Position numbers and translations under genes: made by a program. Positions 8,568 through 16,150 of a stretch of 38,461 nt of DNA are shown here, in pieces; the first letter of the stretch is position 1, and every line of letters begins with the position of its first letter. The stretch lies in contig NZ_BBOX01000149.1 of NCBI RefSeq assembly GCF_001553455.1, forward strand, positions 1 to 38,461. Direction: 5' to 3'. This DNA is from Streptomyces hygroscopicus subsp. hygroscopicus (GTDB taxonomy: Bacteria > Actinomycetota > Actinomycetes > Streptomycetales > Streptomycetaceae). The notes beneath the pieces are model-generated. The model saw nothing but the letters and a program-made list of their open reading frames with translations, ran no database searches and was not told where the DNA came from.

Positions 8568-9635
8568 CGGAGAACCTCTCACCTCGGTGGGGAATACTCC
8601 ACCAAGGCGACCACCACCAACTACCTGGCCGGGCCACCCCCGCGTCGGCGCAAGGACCACGACGGAATGTGCTTCACCGTCCCCGGTACCGGAACACCCC
8701 CGCGACGGCGGGGAGGACCCGAGAGGCGTCCATCAGACCGTTGATCTGTCCGGAACACCCCCGCGTCGGCGGGAAGGACCGCAGGCGACTGGTGTCGTCG
8801 CGGTCGTCCCACGGAACACCCTCGCGTCGGCGGGGAGGACGGAGTCGGGGTCTGCCGCTTCGCCCATCCGGTCGGAACACCCCTGCGTCGGCGGGGAGGA
8901 CGCCTCGTGCGGGACGGTGTTCAGCGAGAACGACGGAACACCCCCGCGTCGGCGGGGAGGACCCGAGAAAGCGGTTCAGGTCCTCCATCAGCTCCGGAAC
9001 ACCCCCGCGCGTCGGCGGGGAGGACGGGTTGGTGGTGACGGTGCGGAACCTGATCGCCGGCACACCCCCGCGTCGGCGGGGATGACGGATGATCCAGCAA
9101 GGCGATGGCGCAGGCGTGCGGAACACCCCCGCGTCGGCGGGGAGGACGCCGACGACGCCGAGCCCGGCGAGACCGTCACCGGAACACCCCCGCGTCGGCG
9201 GGGAGGACCGCCGCCACCCGGCCAGGTCGAAGTCAGAGAACGGAACACCCCCGCGTCGGCGGGGAGGACGGATTGCACGGCGGCACCCCCTTGACCAACC
9301 CCGGAACACCCCCGCGTCGGCGGGGAGGACTCCAACCACGCCTCCACCAAAGCCAAGCAGGACGGAACACCCCCGCGTCGGCGGGGAGGACCCGGTTCAG
9401 GGCAGAGCAGGAACCGTGGCCATCGGAACACCCCCGCGTCGGCGGGGAGGACCAGCGTCCCACGCTGAGGGCGACGGACCCCGGCGGAACACCCCCGCGT
9501 CGGCGGGGAGGACCTAGCCCACCTGTTCACGGCCGGGACGATCGTGGGAACACCCCCGCGTCGGCGGGGAGGACCCGGGCAACGCCGCATACCCGTCCTC
9601 GCAGATCGGAACACCCCCGCGTCGGCGGGGAGGAC
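8568..9635 (-). CRISPR. CRISPR array 1, type I-E, ~18 repeats, decaying leftwards
   Basis: The repeat, read leftwards, is 29 bases starting GTCCTCCCCG and ending GGGGTGTTCCG, with a CCCCGC-CGAC-GCGGGG stem; the + strand shows its reverse complement. Near-perfect copies start (+ coordinates) at 9607, 9546, 9485, 9424, 9363, 9302, 9241, 9180 and 9119, a strict 61-base period with 32-base spacers. Further left the copies decay: two changes at 9058, a 2-base insertion (31 bases) at 8995, single changes at 8873, 8812, 8751 and 8690, a damaged copy at about 8630 and a barely recognisable one at about 8568. The decay shows that the leader lies on the right, next to cas2, and that the array is transcribed leftwards. 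Confidence 0.95.
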
Positions 9636-9679
9636 TCTTCCTGACCTGCACTTTAAGAGGGGCTTTGCATTTCTTTGAC
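9636..9679 (-). promoter_or_regulatory. Leader of CRISPR array 1, overlapping the cas2 3' end
   Basis: Read leftwards, the 44 bases before the first repeat align with the 45 bases before array 2. Shared blocks in order are CAAAGAA, GCAAAG, TCT, AAGT and GCAGGTCAG followed by AAG. Bases 9653-9679 are also the last eight codons and stop of cas2. In type I-E systems the leader-repeat junction directs spacer integration by Cas1-Cas2. I infer that function here from sequence sharing and position. Confidence 0.75.
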
Positions 9680-9970
9680 TTTTGGTGGTGCGGTCATGCG
9701 GATCAGGGTGAGCCCGTCGAAGTCCTCGGGGACGCGGCGGCGGGTGCCTGCGGTCCGGATGGTGTAGCCCTGTTCGGTGGGGGCCGGGTGGACGAGGACG
9801 GCTGCGCCGTTGCCGACGGTTTGGGTGACGGCTTGCCAGAGTTCGTCGCGGACGCGGGCGGAGACGCTGCCGACGAAGATGCCGGGGACGACCTCGCTGG
9901 TCCAGCGGCTGAGGGCGCCTCGGAGGTGGTCGGGGACGGCGGTGGTGGCGATCACCAGCATGGAAGCCAT
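9653..9970 (-). CDS. cas2: Cas2e, CRISPR adaptation endoribonuclease-fold subunit
   Basis: A protein of 105 aa. The opening MASMLVIATTAVPDHLRGAL and the following RWTSEVVPGIFVGSVSARVRD are typical of the type I-E Cas2 (CasE-adjacent) family. Cas2 forms the dimer that holds two Cas1 dimers in the spacer-integration complex. The ATG at 9970 shares one base with the cas1 stop (TGATG), showing translational coupling. An in-frame Met three codons in is an alternative start. The last residues VKEMQSPS are encoded by DNA that matches the leader of array 2, so the C-terminus is likely dictated partly by leader sequence. Confidence 0.93.
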   Translation of the reverse strand: MASMLVIATTAVPDHLRGALSRWTSEVVPGIFVGSVSARVRDELWQAVTQTVGNGAAVLVHPAPTEQGYTIRTAGTRRRVPEDFDGLTLIRMTAPPKVKEMQSPS

Positions 9971-10986
9971 CAGGCGCCTCCGGCTGCGTAGTTGACGCCT
10001 GCGGGCAGGACGCCGGCTTTGGGGTCCCAGAGGTGGACCATCTGGGTGTCGCGTCGTTCGGACCGTTCCTCCTCGTCGCCCTCCCACGCCTCGGCGTTGA
10101 CGGCGTTGGTGCCGGGGGTCAGCAGGTTCTGCACGTCGCGGACGATGCGTGGCAGGAGCCGCAATAGGCGGAGGTCTTCGCGGAAACGGCGGCGGGCTTC
10201 CTGTTCGGGGTTGGTGGAGTTGTGGAGGGCGAAGGCGATGGGGAGTGTGGTCTCGGCTTTGTAGAGGTCGGCGATGTCGTAGACGAATGCGTGCTGGGTG
10301 CCGGCGTGGACGAATCCGAGGGCCGGGGAGAGGCCGAGGGCGAGCAGGGCTGCGTGGACGATGCCGTAGAGGCAGGTGTTGGCGGCGGACAGGGCCAGGT
10401 TGACGGGGTCCTGGGAGTCCCATTGGTCGGGGCGGTAGTTGCGGCGGAAGCGGCCGATGCCGTGCTGTTCCGCGAGGATCTTGTAGAAGGCTTTCATGCG
10501 TTGGCCTTCCATGCCGCGCACCTGCTCCAGGGTGATGTTCTGGGGGAGGTCGGCGTCCTTGAAGCGCCTCTTGTACATGCGGATGGCGATGTCGAGACGT
10601 TTTGCGGGGTCGGACCAGCAGGTGACCTGTTGCTCGAGCCAGTGGGTGGTGAGGGAGTCGGGGAGGATTCCGGCGTAGGCGCGTACGCCTCCGGCGCCGA
10701 CGCAGACGACGCTGGTTCCGTGCCGGGCCAGGGTGGTCAGCGCGGGCGTGGTGATGGAGACGCCGGGCCCGAGCAGGAGGCAGGAGAGGGCTGCGGTAGG
10801 TACGTAGACGAGGTCGGTGCGCTGGGGGTCGACCTGAATCTGGGCGCAGACTCCGGTGTCGTCCTGGACGACGCGGACCATGTCCAGGTAGAGGAAGGAC
10901 AGGGAGTCGGCGACTCTGGGCAGCATGGCGAGGGTGGGGGAGGCGAGGCGTCGGCGCGCGTCGCCTCCCCTTTTCGGTGCGCTCAT
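9970..10986 (-). CDS. cas1: Cas1e, CRISPR integrase
   Basis: A protein of 338 aa starting MSAPKRGG. The metal-binding triad is visible: E160 (in VRGMEGQRMK), H227 (GFVHAGTQ) and D240 (VYDIADLYK). Their spacings of 67 and 13 equal those of E. coli Cas1 E141/H208/D221. Cas1 joins prespacers to the leader-proximal repeat. The start at 10986 overlaps the cas6 stop in an ATGA. A longer open frame upstream, to 11226, is an artefact inside cas6. The C-terminus (about residues 290-338) is charged and variable, as usual. Confidence 0.96.
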   Translation of the reverse strand: MSAPKRGGDARRRLASPTLAMLPRVADSLSFLYLDMVRVVQDDTGVCAQIQVDPQRTDLVYVPTAALSCLLLGPGVSITTPALTTLARHGTSVVCVGAGGVRAYAGILPDSLTTHWLEQQVTCWSDPAKRLDIAIRMYKRRFKDADLPQNITLEQVRGMEGQRMKAFYKILAEQHGIGRFRRNYRPDQWDSQDPVNLALSAANTCLYGIVHAALLALGLSPALGFVHAGTQHAFVYDIADLYKAETTLPIAFALHNSTNPEQEARRRFREDLRLLRLLPRIVRDVQNLLTPGTNAVNAEAWEGDEEERSERRDTQMVHLWDPKAGVLPAGVNYAAGGA

Positions 10987-11633
10987 GCGGCGGTGGCGGG
11001 GGCCAGGCTGAGGAGTCCGGCACCGTAGGGTTTTCCGCGTCCGATGCCGTTCAGCACGGCGTCGCGCAGAGCGTCGGGGTCGGTGATGGTGGCTGTTCCG
11101 TCGTAGCGGATGAGGCTGTGCCTCATCCTGGGGGTGTTCTGTCCTCGGGGGCGGACCGGCTGCATGGCGGTGGGCGTCAGGACGTGTGGCTGCAGGCCGG
11201 CGTCGGTGGCGCGGCGCAGCCACCACTGGTCGGCGTCCGCGCCGGACAGGGGCACGATGCGGCCGCGTTTTCCTTTGTCCTCCAGGGAGAGCCGTTCGCG
11301 TTTGGCGGGGTTGAGGACGATGCGGTAGCGCACGGCCAGTCCTTTGCGCAGCGCGGTCAGCATCGGTGCCAGGCTCTTGGTCTCGGCCTGCCCGTATCCG
11401 CTGGGCAGGAGGGAGGGAGCGAGCTGGGCGGCCTGGACCAGGAGGGTGCTGGAGGTGTCGGTCTCGTCCAGGCGGTAGAGGACGCCTGCCCGCTGGCGCG
11501 GGGAGCCGCCGAGGCCGTCTGGGACCATCCGCATCACCGTTTTGTGCATCTGGGTGGCGTCGCGCAGGTCCCTCTGCACCTCGCGGCTGTAGGGGTTGAG
11601 GCGGATCCGGGCGATCACCGGGTGGTCGTTCAT
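10983..11633 (-). CDS. cas6e: Cas6e, crRNA-processing endoribonuclease
   Basis: A protein of 216 aa. The N-terminal ferredoxin-like fold holds H30 in QMHKTVMRMVPDG, at the position of the catalytic His of Cas6e. The C-terminal glycine-rich loop NGIGRGKPYGAGLLSL is the family signature. It cuts the array transcript at the base of the repeat hairpin and stays bound to the crRNA 3' handle in Cascade. The start overlaps the cas5 stop by four bases (ATGA). Confidence 0.95.
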   Translation of the reverse strand: MNDHPVIARIRLNPYSREVQRDLRDATQMHKTVMRMVPDGLGGSPRQRAGVLYRLDETDTSSTLLVQAAQLAPSLLPSGYGQAETKSLAPMLTALRKGLAVRYRIVLNPAKRERLSLEDKGKRGRIVPLSGADADQWWLRRATDAGLQPHVLTPTAMQPVRPRGQNTPRMRHSLIRYDGTATITDPDALRDAVLNGIGRGKPYGAGLLSLAPATAA

Positions 11634-12391
11634 GCGCTTTCCTCGGCGTGGGCGTAGTCGATCAGGCGCGTGAGCAGGGTGTGCTGAGGGCCCGCCAGGT
11701 CTCGGCGCACCGGCTCCACGGTGCGATAAAGGCGACGGCCGATGTGAGTACGTCCTTCCTGGGCGAAGCTCACCGGGACGTCGTTGATGTCGATGACATC
11801 GGCCGCCGCGCCGGGGGGCGGCTGTTCGTGGAGGAACTCCACCGCGATGGTGTCGCCTTCCTCCTGGCGCGACGAGGTGCGGCTGAGGGGGACCGCGGTG
11901 CGCAGTTCCCTCTCCGGGTCGTCGATGTGGCTGCGCAGGAGGAACGGCTCGTCCGGTACGCAGGAGCGGCGGCCGAGGTAGGGCGCCCAGTGAGGGCGGC
12001 GCAGCGCCTGGGCGAGCTGTTCGACCGTGTCGTCGGGTGCTGTGACGGCGACGACGAACACCGCGTCTGCGAGGTAGTGGCGGCGGGTGACGACGGCCGC
12101 GCCCTTGTTGCCGCCACCGCTGGTGGCGGCGGTGCGGGCCTTGGGGAAGCCGCCGCCGACCGTGTGGTAATCCACCAGCCGCACGCCGGGACGGTCCACC
12201 CGCACCGTGAGCCGCACGTCCTGGTATTGGTCCAGGCCACCGTCGCCGCGGCCGATTCCCTGGGCGGCGGCGAACATCCCGATCAGCCCCGAACGGGTCG
12301 GGAAGGCGGCGGTGTCCCGCACCGGGGTGAACACCGACCGCTCACCCCAGGACTGCAGGGGCCCGGCCAGCCGCAGCAGCAGTCCGCTCAC
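11630..12391 (-). CDS. cas5: Cas5e, Cascade subunit
   Basis: A protein of 253 aa beginning MSGLLLRLAGPLQSWGERSV, the diagnostic Cas5e opening. VDYHTVGGGFPK (about residues 74-85) and PYLGRRSCVPDEPFLL (about 138-153) are further conserved stretches. It binds the crRNA 5' handle and caps the Cas7 filament. It overlaps the cas7 stop by four bases (ATGA) and the cas6e start by four bases. Confidence 0.95.
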   Translation of the reverse strand: MSGLLLRLAGPLQSWGERSVFTPVRDTAAFPTRSGLIGMFAAAQGIGRGDGGLDQYQDVRLTVRVDRPGVRLVDYHTVGGGFPKARTAATSGGGNKGAAVVTRRHYLADAVFVVAVTAPDDTVEQLAQALRRPHWAPYLGRRSCVPDEPFLLRSHIDDPERELRTAVPLSRTSSRQEEGDTIAVEFLHEQPPPGAAADVIDINDVPVSFAQEGRTHIGRRLYRTVEPVRRDLAGPQHTLLTRLIDYAHAEESA

Positions 12392-13569
12392 TGCTGCCCC
12401 TCCGCTTCCGTGCCGGAGGCGGGGAAGGCGGCGTCCACGGCGGCCTCGACGAGCTGGTGGTAGGAGGCGTGCGCCTGGCCGAGGCCGGTGAACTCCTCCT
12501 CGGGGTCGATGACGGCGTGTCCGTGGAAGCGCCGGTTGTGCTCGCCGGCCAGGCGGTTGATGTTGCGGGCGTAGGCGTCCAGCGCGGTGCGGGACGGCCG
12601 GGAGAAACCGCCCTGGTCCGAGGCGACCGGGGTCTCGAAGGCCGCGGCCAGGGACAGCGGCCGGTATGCGCGCACCGCGAGGTAGGCGAGGTCGGGGAGG
12701 GTGTGCGGGGCGGTGCTGTTCTTCTTGGCCTGCGGCAGGGACAGCAGGAAGTGCTCGGCGAAGGAGGCGAGCACGGTCCGGGCGGCCTTGGCATCACCCT
12801 CGAGGTTCTTCAGCAGGTCGGTGATGTTGACGGTCGCGTACCGGTAGAACACCCCGGCGCTGAACTCTGCGGTGTCGAGGTGGCCGCTGCCGGTCTCGGC
12901 TTCACCGAGCCAGTCGTCAACCGCGGTGAAGTAGTCGCGCTGCGGCTCGGCCGCGTGGGTGGTGAAAGCGTGTGCGACCTGAGCGGCGCCGTCCACGTTG
13001 GCATCGGGGAGTTCGGCGAGCATGCGGCCCAGCAGGCCGATGGAGGCGGTGCGCCGCTTGAGGATGGCCTCGATCCGGTCCGGGGGCAGCAGTTGGCCAG
13101 GGCCCTCCTTGCCCTTGCCCTTGGCCTTGGTCTTTTCCTTGGCCATCTCCTGAGCCTCCAAGCCCTTCTCCAGAGCCTGCCGGTGCTCGGTGCACACCAT
13201 GACGAGTTCCTCGATGGCGGCTTCGGGCAGGAACAGCAGTACCGAGGTGTGGCCGGCCTTCTCCGTGCCGATGCCCTTCTTTCCGGCACTCGCCGCGACC
13301 TGGGATCCGGCGAACGCCGCCAGCTCTGCCGGCCAGCCCGCCTTCTGCAGGGCCTGCTGCACCTTCACGGGCACCATACGGGTGCGGGCGGCCTTCTCCC
13401 CGAGGTCCTGCTCGACGCCGTGCCTGATGACCCGCTTCCAGGACTGGCTTGAGACCCGGATCCGCAGCGCGTCGCCGTAGCGGACCTGCTTGGGCGAGCC
13501 AAGATCATCACGGTTGAGGTTGGCGACCGGCACCGACTGCAGGGCGCTCAGGTCCAGGTAAAGGGTCAT
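12388..13569 (-). CDS. cas7: Cas7e, Cascade backbone subunit
   Basis: A protein of 393 aa. LDLSALQSVPVANLNRDD followed by SPKQVRYGDALRIRVSSQSW is the standard Cas7e N-terminus with the RNA-binding face. SAGVFYRYATVNITDLLKNL (about residues 241-260) is another family block. It forms the six-subunit filament that holds the crRNA guide. A Lys/Gly-rich insertion at about 143-157 (AKEKTKAKGKGKEGPG) probably forms a flexible basic loop. The start overlaps the casB stop (ATGA). Confidence 0.95.
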   Translation of the reverse strand: MTLYLDLSALQSVPVANLNRDDLGSPKQVRYGDALRIRVSSQSWKRVIRHGVEQDLGEKAARTRMVPVKVQQALQKAGWPAELAAFAGSQVAASAGKKGIGTEKAGHTSVLLFLPEAAIEELVMVCTEHRQALEKGLEAQEMAKEKTKAKGKGKEGPGQLLPPDRIEAILKRRTASIGLLGRMLAELPDANVDGAAQVAHAFTTHAAEPQRDYFTAVDDWLGEAETGSGHLDTAEFSAGVFYRYATVNITDLLKNLEGDAKAARTVLASFAEHFLLSLPQAKKNSTAPHTLPDLAYLAVRAYRPLSLAAAFETPVASDQGGFSRPSRTALDAYARNINRLAGEHNRRFHGHAVIDPEEEFTGLGQAHASYHQLVEAAVDAAFPASGTEAEGQQ

Positions 13570-14171
13570 CGCTTGTTCTCCTCGGGAAGATCGGTGATGA
13601 GGCCGGGCTCACCGGTGTCGGTGCGGAAGTAGCTGTCGAGCCAGCGGGTGGCGATGCGGTCGCGGTCGCGGTTCCACCAGGACAGGTTCTCGAGCAGCAC
13701 GGCCCAGTCGACCGTGATGCCGCCGCCGGTGAGCTGCGCGAGCAAGGCGGGCAGGCTCCGGTGGACGGCGTCACTGCTCTGCCGGGACATCAGGTGCAGG
13801 GCACCCTCCGCCGTGTTCGGCTTGAAGACGCCCTTGGCGACGGCCAGGCCGAGTGAGGCCCCCAGGTTGGGGCGCTGATGCCAGGCGGTGGCGCCGGCGT
13901 CCTCGGGGTTGTCCTGGCGGGCACTGCGCGGGCGCGCCGCGATCAGTGACGCCACGCCGTAGTAGGCCCGCCGCACATCGCCGTAACCGCGGTCGTCGTT
14001 GTCACGGAGCCACGGAACCAGATAGCGGTGCATGTAGTTGCACCGCTCGACCGGCAGGCCCAGACCTCTGCGCAACTCGGCCCGTTGCCTGTTGTCCCGG
14101 CACAGACGGTGGACATAGGAAACGAATGTGTCGTACGTGGGCGGAGCGGGGGCCGCCACCGAATCTGTCAT
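13566..14171 (-). CDS. casB: Cse2 / CasB (Cas11), Cascade small subunit
   Basis: A protein of 201 aa from the ATG at 14171 (MTDSVAAPAPPTYDTFVSYV). It is helical. RAELRRGLGLPVERCNYMHRYLVPWL (two parts, about residues 28-54) is the conserved Cse2 segment, and RAYYGVASLIA and GRSLP-like helices follow. The small-subunit dimer stabilises the R-loop on target DNA. The frame is open upstream to 14375, but the upstream part reads across the end of casA in another frame and is Arg/Pro-rich, so the internal ATG with AGGGA before it is chosen. It lies 88 bases after casA, the only gap in the casA-cas2 run. Confidence 0.92.
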   Translation of the reverse strand: MTDSVAAPAPPTYDTFVSYVHRLCRDNRQRAELRRGLGLPVERCNYMHRYLVPWLRDNDDRGYGDVRRAYYGVASLIAARPRSARQDNPEDAGATAWHQRPNLGASLGLAVAKGVFKPNTAEGALHLMSRQSSDAVHRSLPALLAQLTGGGITVDWAVLLENLSWWNRDRDRIATRWLDSYFRTDTGEPGLITDLPEENKR

Positions 14172-14259
14172 GAGAAATCCCTGGTCAGGGGCATGGTGAG
14201 TGGGCTGAAGGCGCCGACCACACGGCCGGCGTGAAGAAGGGAGCCGGTGAGCGAGAACG

Positions 14260-15876
14260 TCAGCCGGCCGAGGCGGGCTTGGGGCCGAGCAGCGCGAGGA
14301 GAAGCGAGCGGGCCCGGTGACGGGCGCGCGCCACCCGGATGTCCGCCCGGTTCGCCGGGCCGATCGTCTCGTCAAGCGCGGTCATCGCCGCGTGGACGAA
14401 CGGCTTGACGACCTGATCGGCGCACCGCTCCGGCTTGGCCAGCTGCCAGAACTCCTCTTCGGCCGTGGGCCAGTACCGGGTGAGCGCGGCGGATGCCCAC
14501 GGGCCGGGCTTGCGCGCATCGAGTTTGATCTTCGCCTTGGGCGAGAGGTCGACGGCGGTATCCGTGGCGATCTTCCAGGCAACCTTCGCAGCCCAGTCCA
14601 GCCGGTCGGCGACCTGCTCGGCCGAGGCGTGGCAGCGCCTGATGTGGTGTGCCATATCCGCGTCGTTCTCCTCCAGCCACCGCAGGACCGGCGGAGTCGT
14701 CGAGCGGAACCAGACGCTGTCCTTCTGCTGGCCGTCCTGGTCGAAGCCGTAGGCGCGCACCCGCAGAACAGGCAGCAGTGTCCGCGGCAGTCCTTGCAAG
14801 GACGGCGGCCGCTGGGTGTCCTGTCGGCTGTCCTTCAGCAGCAGCGCATCCAAATCCCGCCACAGAGCCCGGGCTCCGTCTGCCTCCCGGGGCTGGAACT
14901 CCCCGTCCTTCCTGCGGTCCAGGATCTGGAAGGGATCCCGCACCTGCCGGGGCGGCTCGTGCGTGGACCACGTGAGGTAGGCGTCGGTCACCGACCGGCC
15001 ATCCGGCGACGGCACCAGCAGAACGGCATGACGGAACCGGCCAGTCAGCATCCTGCCCGGCCACGTGATCGGCGGGAGCGGCTGCAACGGGGCGCCGAGG
15101 TCATCCTCCTCCCACGGGCAGGTGTCATCGGACTCCCAGTCCACCTCGGCCTGTGGGCTCGGCACCGCCAGTACCAGAGTGGTGAACAGGTCCGGCGCCC
15201 AAGCGAAGTACGACACGGTCTTCCGCAGCGGCGCCGCATCCCCGCTGCCCGTCCGCACACTGGTGATCCGCCGCGGCGTGCACTGCCCGGACGGGCCGAA
15301 ATACAGCTGCGCGATCAGATGCCAGGCAGCCTCCGCGGCCGGAACCGGCTCGGGAGCCGTGTCGGTGAAATGTCCGAACAGCACCGCCCCGTTGATGCCC
15401 GTCGGACGGCCCATCACCAGTTTGTTCACGCCGGACGGATTCGGACCGCCCTTGGCGTCCACGCACTCCGCACGCAGCCTCGGGTCCTGCAGGAAAGGCC
15501 GCGCGGAGTCGAACAGGTCGAACCGGCCCGACGGCACCCTCTTGTCGAAGTACTCGTCCACCGCATCCGGATCGAAGCAGCCGGCCTTGAGGACCCGCAG
15601 ACGTAATGCCAGCCAGTCATCGATGTCCTCGGTGACATCGGTGTCCTCGGCGTCATCAGTGCCATCGAGTCGTACTCCGCCGTCCGTGGCGATCCTGGCC
15701 GCCATGACGGCCAGGATGCGCATCAGACCGGCCGCCGCCGGCGGCACCGGCAACTCCAAGTCCGCGATCTCGTGGGCGCGCTTGAACAACGCCCGTAACC
15801 CAAAACGCGCCGACTCCCCGGTCAGCAGACGGACCGGAACCCAGGGCTCATCCCTCAGGTCGAACCCCCCAGCCAT
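14260..15876 (-). CDS. casA: Cse1 / CasA (Cas8e), Cascade large subunit
   Basis: A protein of 538 aa. The start MAGGFDLRDEPWVPVRLLTG is the diagnostic Cse1 N-terminus. The middle holds GGPNPSGVNKLVMGRPTGI, the region that carries the PAM-sensing loop in homologues. The C-terminal ~130 residues form the four-helix bundle domain. Cse1 recognises the PAM, starts R-loop formation and recruits Cas3. GGGGGGAT lies just before the ATG. The 274-base gap up to the cas3 stop suggests a separate promoter for the Cascade genes, but I could not define its boxes. Confidence 0.94.
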   Translation of the reverse strand: MAGGFDLRDEPWVPVRLLTGESARFGLRALFKRAHEIADLELPVPPAAAGLMRILAVMAARIATDGGVRLDGTDDAEDTDVTEDIDDWLALRLRVLKAGCFDPDAVDEYFDKRVPSGRFDLFDSARPFLQDPRLRAECVDAKGGPNPSGVNKLVMGRPTGINGAVLFGHFTDTAPEPVPAAEAAWHLIAQLYFGPSGQCTPRRITSVRTGSGDAAPLRKTVSYFAWAPDLFTTLVLAVPSPQAEVDWESDDTCPWEEDDLGAPLQPLPPITWPGRMLTGRFRHAVLLVPSPDGRSVTDAYLTWSTHEPPRQVRDPFQILDRRKDGEFQPREADGARALWRDLDALLLKDSRQDTQRPPSLQGLPRTLLPVLRVRAYGFDQDGQQKDSVWFRSTTPPVLRWLEENDADMAHHIRRCHASAEQVADRLDWAAKVAWKIATDTAVDLSPKAKIKLDARKPGPWASAALTRYWPTAEEEFWQLAKPERCADQVVKPFVHAAMTALDETIGPANRADIRVARARHRARSLLLALLGPKPASAG

Positions 15877-16046
15877 GACATCCCCCCTTCAAGAAAAGGA
15901 TCTTCACGACGCATGCACGGCAAAGCCCCCAACTGACCGCTCGGGCGTCGCAACAGCATTCAAACAGGCACCACCGACAATCGTGGCCCATCTCGGAAAT
16001 CGCACCACTTCGCGGGCATATGCCTGCGAACTTCGGGGGCGGGCAT

Positions 16047-16136
16047 GCCTTCCCCGCTGATGTCGGGGCGTACCGGTCGAGAGGCACGGGTCACGTTGTG
16101 GCCCGGCGTCTTCCCCACCGATGTGGGGGTGTTTCG
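16047..16136 (+). CRISPR. Vestigial two-repeat mini-array between cas3 and casA
   Basis: Two 29-base segments align with the repeat of array 2 on the + strand. 16108-16136 begins GTCTTCCCCACCGATGTGGG and ends GGTGTTTCG (about five changes). 16047-16075 begins GCCTTCCCCGCTGATGTCGG and ends GGCGTACCG. The starts are exactly 61 bases apart, the period of both working arrays, leaving a 32-base spacer at 16076-16107. Both keep part of the hairpin. No copy of the shared leader is present to their left. The rest of the cas3-casA gap holds a GGCATATGCC palindrome at 16015-16024 and nothing else that I recognise. Confidence 0.75.
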
Positions 16137-16150
16137 CCGGGCCACGTTCG

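Noticed and set aside
8674..9644. Long open frames on both strands reading RNTPASAGRT, PPRRRGGVP or SPPTRGCS repeats
   Set aside because: They are translations of the CRISPR repeats of array 1. The 61-base period cycles through the three frames, so they are not genes.
9653..11023. 456-aa leftward frame that includes the Cas2 sequence
   Set aside because: The upstream ~350 residues are a Pro/Arg-rich out-of-frame reading of cas1. Cas2 begins at 9970, coupled to the cas1 stop.
12457..13452. 331-aa rightward frame antisense to cas7
   Set aside because: No family resemblance; it mirrors the high-GC third positions of cas7. The same applies to the rightward frames at 10222-11028 and 16319-18028.
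16047..16136. Reading the cas3-casA gap repeats as part of a small protein (leftward frame 15960-16154)
   Set aside because: The match to the CRISPR repeat at the exact 61-base period explains the RRNTPTSVGKTPG-like translation better than a gene.
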